From assembly GCA_025963615.1 (NCBI GenBank), contig JAOQAL010000434.1, positions 1 to 5,231 of the forward strand: DNA of 5,231 nucleotides, given 5' to 3'. The translations under genes and the position numbers were made by a program. Shown piece by piece: positions 1 through 5,231 of this stretch; position 1 is the stretch's first letter; every line of letters begins with the position of its first letter. The stretch is from Chitinophagaceae bacterium. Its GTDB lineage: Bacteria; Bacteroidota; Bacteroidia; Chitinophagales; Chitinophagaceae. A model generated the notes under the pieces. The model did no database searches. It was not told where the DNA came from and saw only the letters and a program-made list of their open reading frames with translations.

Positions 1-1115
1 CAATGATGGCCCGTTCTGACTGCAATGCCACGGTTATCCAGCAAAATCCCAATATCCTGGGGATGTATTTTATCTATCACAAAGGAAACCACGCTTACCT
101 TTTCTTTCGCCTGACCAATAATTCTTAAACCGGGTACCTGTTCCAGTTGCGAGGTGGCATAGTGCAACAGTTCCTGTTCATGCTCACGGATTTTCTGTTT
201 CCCGGTTTCATTAATAAAATCAAGGGCTGTTTTAAATGCGATGGTATCCGCAATATTAGGAGTACCTGCTTCATATTTATAAGGAAGATCGTTGTAGATT
301 GTTTTTTCAAAAGTCACTTCCTTAATCATTTCTCCTCCGCCCTGGAAGACCGGCATCGCTTCCAGCAAATGCTTTTTGCCATATAATACACCAACCCCTG
401 TAGGACCATAAAGCTTATGGGCAGAGCAGGCAAAAAAATCACAATCCATCTTTTGCACATCAATATCAAGATGTACGGTTGATTGCGCTCCATCTACCAA
501 TACTACCGCTCCTGCCTTATGCGCGACACTGATTATTTTATCAACCGGATTAATCGTGCCCAGTGAATTGGATACGTGTACGATTGAAACCAATTTTGTT
601 TTTGGGCCTACTAATCTTTCATATTCGTCCATCACCAGTTCTCCCGCATCGTTAATAGGTATTATTTTTAATACCGATCCTTTTTCTTCACATAATATTT
701 GCCAGGGAACAATATTGGAATGGTGTTCCATCGAGGAAATAATGATCTCATCTCCTGCTTTTATATTTTTCCGGCCCCAGGTGCCCGCTACGAGGTTTAT
801 GCTTTCCGTGGTGCCCCGGGTAAATATTATTTCCTCTCTTGACGACGCATGAATAAATTGCTGTACCGCATCACGGGTAGCTTCAAAAGCGGCAGTAGCT
901 TCTTCTGCCAGCGTATGAATACCGCGGTGAATATTAGCATTATAACCGGTATAATAATTCACCAAAGCATCTATCACGGCTTGTGGCTTTTGTGAAGTAG
1001 CCGCATTATCAAGATATATCAATGGCCGGCCTTTCACTTCACGGTTCAATACCGGGAACTGCCGGCGGATAGCATATATATCCAGGCTCCTGGGTATGGC
1101 AACAGATTTTATCAT
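1..1115 (-). CDS. sufS: SufS group cysteine desulfurase, 3' end cut off by the window
   Basis: PLP-dependent cysteine desulfurase (class V aminotransferase fold, SufS/CsdB group). It converts L-cysteine to L-alanine and holds the sulfur as a persulfide for cytoplasmic Fe-S cluster assembly. I read 371 complete codons from the ATG at 1115-1113. Visible motifs are YLDNAATSQKP near residues 34-44, GTTESIN at 101-107, MEHHSNIVPW at 129-138 with the PLP-stacking His131, VDGAQ at 207-211 (Asp208 and Gln211), and SAHKLYGPTG at 231-240 with the Schiff-base Lys234. The last readable residues are RTGHH, followed by TG-, the first two bases of what should be catalytic Cys372. The Lys-to-Cys spacing of 138 equals Lys226 to Cys364 in E. 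coli SufS. About 35 C-terminal residues are probably missing. The start codon overlaps the sufD stop as ATGA, which implies translational coupling, and no Shine-Dalgarno sequence is evident. The RTGHH(C) motif favours SufS over NifS/IscS. Confidence 0.97.
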   Translation of the reverse strand, partial: MIKSVAIPRSLDIYAIRRQFPVLNREVKGRPLIYLDNAATSQKPQAVIDALVNYYTGYNANIHRGIHTLAEEATAAFEATRDAVQQFIHASSREEIIFTRGTTESINLVAGTWGRKNIKAGDEIIISSMEHHSNIVPWQILCEEKGSVLKIIPINDAGELVMDEYERLVGPKTKLVSIVHVSNSLGTINPVDKIISVAHKAGAVVLVDGAQSTVHLDIDVQKMDCDFFACSAHKLYGPTGVGVLYGKKHLLEAMPVFQGGGEMIKEVTFEKTIYNDLPYKYEAGTPNIADTIAFKTALDFINETGKQKIREHEQELLHYATSQLEQVPGLRIIGQAKEKVSVVSFVIDKIHPQDIGILLDNRGIAVRTGHH

Positions 1116-2437
1116 GCTATATCAAATTCTAAACGTTCAGAAATCAATTGATTTATATAATCACGTATTGGCAATGGCTTAATATGTTCCAGTATATCGA
1201 TAGCGTATGCATGCACGAGTAATGACCTCGCAATTTTTTCATTCACGCCTCTTGACCGAAGGTAAAATAAACCTTCTTCATCCAGCCGGCCAATAGTACA
1301 ACCATGCGAGCATTTTACATCGTCAGCAAAAATCTCCAATTGTGGTTTGGTATTCACACTGGCGTCCGCCGAAAGCAAAATATTTTTATTGGATTGATAG
1401 GCATTTGTTTTTTGAGCCTGCGGCCGCACAAATATTTTTCCATTAAACACGGCAGTGGCTCTATCATTGAGAATGCCCTTATATAGTTCATTACTAAAGC
1501 TATGGGGTGTAACATTATCAACCACGGTATGATTATCAATATGCGTCTGGCCCCGTTGAAAATACAATCCATATAAATGAGCTTCGCAATACTCCGCTTC
1601 CAGTACCACATTCAGGTTGTTGCGTATAATACCGCCATTTAATGAAATGGTGACTGTATGTATATAACTTTTACCGGTTTGCCGGATATGTGTGGTGCTT
1701 ACCTGGTTGCTGGCAACCACATCGTTTTGAATTTTATAATATTCCAATAACGCATCTTTCTCTACCACTATTTCCATTACCTGGTTGGTAAAACTTTCCG
1801 ACTGACCGATCGTGGAATAAGTTTCTATTAATTGCACCTGCGCATTTTCAGCGATATGCACCAGACTGCGTGGTTGCGCGAAAACATTTACCGATCGTGC
1901 ATCAGTAATATTATAGATGTATACAGGATGTTCAGGAACCTTTCCTTTTTTTACATGAATAAAAACTCCGCCCTGTACAAAGGCTGTATTGAGCGCATTT
2001 ATTCCGTCTTTTAAATAGTTGCTGCTATGCCCCAGGTGTTTTGAAACAATGGCTGCATATTCATTTTTCGCAGCTTCTTCCAACGGCAATACAATCAAAT
2101 CTCTTGAACGAATGGAAGAAAGCGGCAGGGAAAAAATACCATTTACAAAAACCAGCTCATTAGCTTCTTCATAACCGGGTAAACGAATGGCATCAATTTC
2201 TTCCGCGGTAATTGAAGTTAATATTGAATTGACCGGAAATTGGTACTCCTTATTAAACAGTCCTCCGATGCGGGTATACTTCCATTCTTCATGTTTGGAC
2301 GTGGGAATCCCAAACTTGCTGAACGCATTAAATCCATGCTGTCGTATGGTTCCCAGGCCACTGTCCTTATCCGTCAGTTGCAACCGCTCAAACCGCTCTT
2401 TAAAATATTCTATTGTATTCATACTTTTTAAACCCAT
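1112..2437 (-). CDS. sufD: SufD, Fe-S cluster scaffold subunit of SufBCD
   Basis: Subunit of the cytoplasmic SufBC2D scaffold. SufD pairs with SufB through a right-handed beta-helix core and is needed for iron entry and cluster formation. The reading frame gives 441 residues from the ATG at 2437, or 436 from a second ATG at 2422 (MNTIEYFKERF). Neither has a clear Shine-Dalgarno sequence. The second is preceded by an A-rich stretch and is a credible alternative. Near the N-terminus is the motif PTSKHEEWKYT (residues 45-55), typical of SufD. The C-terminal hallmark is ADDVKCSHGCTIGRLDEEGLF (371-391), then YLRSRG (392-397). His378 in this CSH motif corresponds to His360 of E. coli SufD, implicated in the cluster site at the SufB-SufD interface. 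The length is close to the E. coli protein, slightly longer. The gene follows sufC by 58 bases and overlaps sufS by 4 bases. The SufB-type CGAHTFPY motif is absent, so this is SufD, not a second SufB. Confidence 0.97.
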   Translation of the reverse strand: MGLKSMNTIEYFKERFERLQLTDKDSGLGTIRQHGFNAFSKFGIPTSKHEEWKYTRIGGLFNKEYQFPVNSILTSITAEEIDAIRLPGYEEANELVFVNGIFSLPLSSIRSRDLIVLPLEEAAKNEYAAIVSKHLGHSSNYLKDGINALNTAFVQGGVFIHVKKGKVPEHPVYIYNITDARSVNVFAQPRSLVHIAENAQVQLIETYSTIGQSESFTNQVMEIVVEKDALLEYYKIQNDVVASNQVSTTHIRQTGKSYIHTVTISLNGGIIRNNLNVVLEAEYCEAHLYGLYFQRGQTHIDNHTVVDNVTPHSFSNELYKGILNDRATAVFNGKIFVRPQAQKTNAYQSNKNILLSADASVNTKPQLEIFADDVKCSHGCTIGRLDEEGLFYLRSRGVNEKIARSLLVHAYAIDILEHIKPLPIRDYINQLISERLEFDIA

Positions 2438-2495
2438 TTAATTATCTCAGCCTGACAGGCGTTCACTATTTATTTTTTTCATTCCCTATTCACCA
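2438..2495 (-). other. sufC-sufD intercistronic region
   Basis: This is a 58-base gap. Next to the sufC stop it carries the second copy of the element seen after sufB. Nearer to sufD is the odd palindrome GCCTGTCAGGC (2460 to 2450 on the minus strand), ending 12 bases before the sufD ATG at 2437. An 11-codon frame (MKKINSERLSG, 2482 to 2447) ends nine bases before sufD. There is no promoter match and no clear terminator, so sufD is probably co-transcribed with sufC. Confidence 0.5.
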
Positions 2496-3260
2496 CTACA
2501 CTTCTTCCCCTACACTGATTTCATTTTTAATAAAATCATAACCCCTTTCTTCCAGTTCGAAGGCGAGTTCTTTGGAACCCGATTTTACAATACGTCCATT
2601 ATAGAGCACATGTACAAAATCGGGAACGATATAATCAAGCAGGCGCTGGTAATGGGTCACCAACAGCACAGCATTATCTTTGTTACGTAATTTATTAACA
2701 CCATTGGCTACAATGCGGATCGCGTCAATATCCAGGCCTGAATCCGTTTCATCGAGTATCGCCAGTTTGGGTTGCAGCATCGCCATCTGGAAAATTTCAT
2801 TGCGCTTTTTTTCACCTCCTGAAAAACCTTCGTTCAGCGAGCGGCTCAGCAATGACTGGTCAATATTCATCAACGCCATTTTTTCTTTCATCAACTTCAG
2901 AAATCCTACTGCATCCAACGGCGCTTCCCCACGGTATTTGCGCACTTCATTCACCGCGGTTTTAATAAAGTTGGTTGTACTCAATCCCGGAATCTCGACA
3001 GGATACTGGAAACCCAAAAACAGCCCTTCCCCGGCTCTTTTTTCAGGTGATAATTCCAACAAATCCTTTCCCAAAAAATCAACAGAACCTTCAGTTACTT
3101 CATACACTGACTTACCCGCCAAGACGGACGCCAGCGTGCTTTTACCCGAACCATTCGGTCCCATAATAGCATGTACTTCACCGGGTTTTATTTCAAGATT
3201 GATGCCCTTTAAAATCTGCTTTTCTTCAATCCCTGCATGTAAATTCTGAATCTTCAGCAT
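2496..3260 (-). CDS. sufC: SufC, ABC-type ATPase of the SufBCD complex
   Basis: Soluble ABC ATPase that binds SufB and SufD; its ATP-driven dimerisation opens the SufB-SufD interface for cluster assembly. It is cytoplasmic and not a transporter component. The 254-residue protein has every nucleotide-binding element: Walker A GPNGSGKST at 34-42 (Lys40), Q-loop Gln85 in GFQYP, signature FSGGEKKR at 146-153, Walker B LAILDE at 166-171 (catalytic Glu171), D-loop SGLD at 174-177 and the switch His203 in THYQRLLDY. Lys152, Glu171, Asp173 and His203 fall at the same numbers as in E. coli SufC, where these residues form the family's distinctive active-site salt bridges. The sequences FSGGEKKRNEI and DYIVPDFVHVLYNGRIV separate SufC from generic ABC importers. 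The ATG at 3260 gives the expected length and has an AT-rich leader without a Shine-Dalgarno sequence. The gene lies 112 bases after sufB and 58 before sufD. Confidence 0.99.
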   Translation of the reverse strand: MLKIQNLHAGIEEKQILKGINLEIKPGEVHAIMGPNGSGKSTLASVLAGKSVYEVTEGSVDFLGKDLLELSPEKRAGEGLFLGFQYPVEIPGLSTTNFIKTAVNEVRKYRGEAPLDAVGFLKLMKEKMALMNIDQSLLSRSLNEGFSGGEKKRNEIFQMAMLQPKLAILDETDSGLDIDAIRIVANGVNKLRNKDNAVLLVTHYQRLLDYIVPDFVHVLYNGRIVKSGSKELAFELEERGYDFIKNEISVGEEV

Positions 3261-3372
3261 AACTAATTTATATTTTTAACTTATTAATTTCAATCGTGAG
3301 CGGTGTCGTCGTAGCTATCGGGATATGTATGGTATGCCATGAACTTTTTTCACCATTCCTTATTCCCAATCA
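3261..3372 (-). other. sufB-sufC intercistronic region
   Basis: A 112-base gap, unusually wide for genes of one tight operon. Directly after the sufB stop is a segment that resembles the one after sufC (3345-3375 compared with 2474-2498). A GC-rich stretch follows (about 3296-3323), then a strongly AT-rich leader up to the sufC ATG. No TAnnTTTG element is seen on the minus strand here, and there is no terminator-like hairpin with a T-tract, so read-through from sufB is the simplest interpretation. Tiny minus-strand frames exist at 3356-3315 (13 residues) and 3340-3290 (16 residues), without evidence that they are translated. Confidence 0.5.
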
Positions 3373-4851
3373 CTATCCTACGCTTCCCTCCAGACTAATC
3401 GCCAGTAATTTTTGCGCTTCTACTGCGAATTCCATCGGCAACTGGTTCATGACTTCCTTAGCAAAACCATTAATGATCAAGGCTACCGCAGTTTCCGTAT
3501 CCATACCTCTCTGATTGCAATAGAATATCTGGTCTTCGCCAATCTTTGAAGTAGTCGCTTCATGTTCTACAACGGCTGTATTATTTTTCACCTCGATGTA
3601 TGGAAATGTATGGGCACCACATTTATCGCCCAGTAACAAGGAATCACACTGCGAAAAATTTCTTGAATTAGCGGCATTTTTACTTACATGTACCAATCCG
3701 CGGTAACTATTATTGCTAAAGCCTGCGGAAATACCTTTCGATACAATTCGGCTTTTTGTATTTTTTCCCAGGTGCATCATCTTGGTCCCGGTATCTGCCT
3801 GCTGGTAATTATTGGTAACGGCTACTGAATAAAATTCCCCCGTTGAATTATCGCCTTTCAGAATTACACTCGGGTATTTCCAGGTAATTGCAGAACCGGT
3901 TTCCACCTGCGTCCATGAAATTTTAGAATTATCTCCTTTGCAAATGCCCCGCTTCGTTACAAAATTATAGATACCACCCTGCCCTTCTTTATTACCAGGG
4001 TACCAGTTTTGTACAGTCGAATACTTGATCTCCGCATTGTCCATAGCTACTAATTCTACGACCGCAGCATGCAACTGGTTTTCATCCCGCATCGGCGCTG
4101 TGCATCCTTCCAGGTAACTCACGTAACTTCCTTCCTCTGCTACAATCAATGTTCTTTCAAACTGCCCGGTATTTTCCGCGTTGATCCGGAAATAAGTTGA
4201 TAATTCCATCGGGCAACGAACGCCTTTCGGTATATAACAAAATGAACCATCACTGAATACCGCCGCATTCAACGCAGCAAAATAATTATCCGTAATGGGC
4301 ACTACGGAACTTAAATATTTTTTAACGAGTCCCGGATGTTCCTTTATCGCTTCGCTCATCGAGCAAAAGATGATACCTAATTCGCCCAGTTGAGCCTTAA
4401 ATGACGTACCGATGGAAACGCTGTCAATCACCGCATCCACAGCCACCCCAGTCAGCCGTTTTTGCTCGTCCAGCGAAATGCCCAGCTTTTCAAATGTCCT
4501 TCTTAATTCAGGATCAATTTCATCCAGGTTTTTGGGGTTAATTTTTTGTTTGGGCGCCGAATAATAAATGATATCCTGGTTATTGATCGCCGGGTATTTT
4601 ATATTGGCCCATTGAGGTTCTTCCAAAGCAAGCGTGGACCAGTAACGAAATGCCTTTAACCTCCATTCCAGCATCCATTCAGGTTCATTCTTTTTAGCAG
4701 AAATAAAGCGGATCGTATCTTCATTCAATCCTTTTGGTGCTTCATCCGCTTCTATATCGGTTACAAAGCCATATTTGTAGTCGCTTAGTACGGTCCGTTC
4801 AATAGTACTGAGTTCCTCAGTCTTGTCTACCGGGTAGATTTCTGTTTCCAT
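3373..4851 (-). CDS. sufB: SufB, main Fe-S scaffold subunit of SufBCD
   Basis: Scaffold subunit that receives sulfur from SufS, usually through SufE or SufU, and helps build the nascent cluster together with SufD and SufC. From the ATG at 4851 it is 492 residues, close to 495 in E. coli. The conserved N-terminal block [19 protein letters not shown] spans 50-68. Further motifs are SYLEGCTAP (245-253, Cys250, matching E. coli Cys254), [11 protein letters not shown] (277-287), SYRGLV (382-387), [18 protein letters not shown] (401-418) and [13 protein letters not shown] (429-441). Cys402 and Glu431 are 29 residues apart, as are Cys405 and Glu434 in E. coli, the proposed cluster-site pair. The C-terminus [22 protein letters not shown] (471-492) is typical. 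An in-frame TTG at 4866 would add five residues, but it lies inside the putative promoter -7 element, so I reject it. The next Met is residue 60, within the conserved block, so the ATG at 4851 is the only reasonable start. It is the first gene of the operon. Confidence 0.98.
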   Translation of the reverse strand: METEIYPVDKTEELSTIERTVLSDYKYGFVTDIEADEAPKGLNEDTIRFISAKKNEPEWMLEWRLKAFRYWSTLALEEPQWANIKYPAINNQDIIYYSAPKQKINPKNLDEIDPELRRTFEKLGISLDEQKRLTGVAVDAVIDSVSIGTSFKAQLGELGIIFCSMSEAIKEHPGLVKKYLSSVVPITDNYFAALNAAVFSDGSFCYIPKGVRCPMELSTYFRINAENTGQFERTLIVAEEGSYVSYLEGCTAPMRDENQLHAAVVELVAMDNAEIKYSTVQNWYPGNKEGQGGIYNFVTKRGICKGDNSKISWTQVETGSAITWKYPSVILKGDNSTGEFYSVAVTNNYQQADTGTKMMHLGKNTKSRIVSKGISAGFSNNSYRGLVHVSKNAANSRNFSQCDSLLLGDKCGAHTFPYIEVKNNTAVVEHEATTSKIGEDQIFYCNQRGMDTETAVALIINGFAKEVMNQLPMEFAVEAQKLLAISLEGSVG

Positions 4852-4855
4852 ACCG

Positions 4856-4881
4856 CAAAGATACAAACCAATTTATACAAA
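4856..4881 (-). promoter_or_regulatory. Putative Bacteroidota-type promoter for the suf operon
   Basis: Reading the minus strand, TATCTTTG (4863 to 4856) is a perfect match to the Bacteroidota primary sigma factor -7 consensus TAnnTTTG. Upstream, TTTG at 4881 to 4878 could act as the -33 element, but the 14-base spacer is shorter than the roughly 17-23 bases usual for this promoter class, so that half is weak. Only four bases (CGGT) separate the -7 element from the sufB ATG, so transcription should start at or within a few bases of the start codon. The consensus match and the position before the first gene support the call. Confidence 0.6.
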
Positions 4882-5231
4882 AAAGTAGAAATGGTACTGA
4901 AGTATCGATAAAATTTGGAACTGGAACAAGCAGCAGAATAGAAAAGAAAATGTTGTTTTTGAGGCAATTAGAGGAAAATTCACATTTAAACCCCCAGTAT
5001 AAAAGATAAAGAAATGTTTATTTTTTATGAACCGGTCAGCTGGTAATTCCTATGTCTCATCAGCGCATTTACCCTATACTACGACATCGCTATCCCGGCG
5101 TTTTATTTGATATCTCTTATAAAAAAAATTACAGAATAGAAATCGTCAATTCTCATAAAAATTTATTGGCCTGATAAACAGTTCCAATATCCCCCGCCTG
5201 CATTTTCTATTCAAAAAAAATAATCCCCGCA
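4864..5231. other. Non-coding upstream region of the suf operon
   Basis: About 370 AT-rich bases with no recognisable gene on either strand and no regulator gene of the IscR/SufR type. The longest opening is a 40-codon plus-strand frame at 5052-5174 that resembles nothing I know and has no convincing start context. Items that can be seen are the dyad TACTgaAGTA at 4895-4904 followed by the palindrome TATCGATA at 4903-4910, a tandem TGGAAC pair at 4916-4927, an exact 11-base repeat CAGAATAGAAA at 4934-4944 and 5132-5142, and a GC-rich island near 5071-5100. No tRNA, CRISPR, IS end or strong terminator hairpin is seen. Confidence 0.6.

Noticed and set aside
556..852. 98-codon plus-strand frame opposite sufS
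   Set aside because: It is antisense to the conserved PLP-binding region of sufS, with no independent evidence for coding.
2680..3249. 189-codon plus-strand frame opposite sufC
   Set aside because: It is the antisense shadow of a strongly conserved ABC ATPase gene, and its translation has no recognisable domain.
3290..3340. 16-residue minus-strand frame (MAYHTYPDSYDDTAHD) between sufB and sufC
   Set aside because: It is too short to judge, overlaps another tiny frame, and lacks a clear ribosome binding site. Kept only as a note within the gap description.
3328..3341. Small inverted repeat ATGG/CCAT between sufB and sufC as a terminator
   Set aside because: It is only a 4-base stem with no run of T in the correct place for minus-strand termination.
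4852..4866. TTG start giving SufB five extra N-terminal residues
   Set aside because: The extension overlaps the TATCTTTG promoter element, and the ATG at 4851 already gives the normal family length.
4909..4917. Plus-strand TAAAATTTG as a divergent promoter
   Set aside because: It has one base too many between TA and TTTG for the TAnnTTTG consensus, and there is no credible plus-strand gene downstream.
5052..5174. 40-codon plus-strand frame in the region upstream of sufB
   Set aside because: It resembles no known family, has no convincing start context or promoter, and frames of this length arise by chance in AT-rich DNA. Two shorter minus-strand frames (MQAGDIGTVYQANKFL and MRIDDFYSVIFFIRDIK) cover part of the same bases and are equally unsupported.

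Overview
The window carries one side of a SUF iron-sulfur cluster assembly operon, transcribed entirely on the minus strand in the order sufB - sufC - sufD - sufS, followed upstream by about 370 bases of AT-rich non-coding DNA. The organism is most likely a member of the Bacteroidota, perhaps Chitinophagales/Chitinophagaceae. The evidence is a TAnnTTTG-type -7 promoter element in front of sufB, A/T-rich leaders in place of clear Shine-Dalgarno sequences, and the style of the proteins. The phylum is well supported; the finer placement is only an impression.

Layout in transcription order (right to left). Positions 4864-5231 hold no convincing gene but contain the operon promoter next to sufB. 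sufB runs 4851 to 3373. A 112-base gap (3261-3372) precedes sufC, 3260 to 2496. A 58-base gap (2438-2495) precedes sufD, 2437 to 1112. sufS starts inside the sufD stop region through a 4-base ATGA overlap, runs from 1115 to position 1, and leaves the window two bases into its catalytic cysteine codon. No SufA, SufE, SufT, SufU or regulator gene is visible; anything after sufS lies outside.

How the genes work together (family knowledge): SufS takes sulfur from cysteine as an enzyme-bound persulfide. The sulfur passes, usually through SufE or SufU, to the SufB subunit of the SufBC2D scaffold. SufC hydrolyses ATP to remodel the SufB-SufD heterodimer while a cluster is built at their interface. 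All four reading frames are intact and keep the diagnostic residues I could check, so the system looks functional.

The coding content is ordinary housekeeping, and I see no undescribed system. What deserves a second look is non-coding: the promoter sits almost on the sufB start codon, suggesting a nearly leaderless mRNA; a similar short element follows both the sufB and sufC stop codons; and a short GC-rich motif occurs in two of the non-coding regions in opposite orientation.
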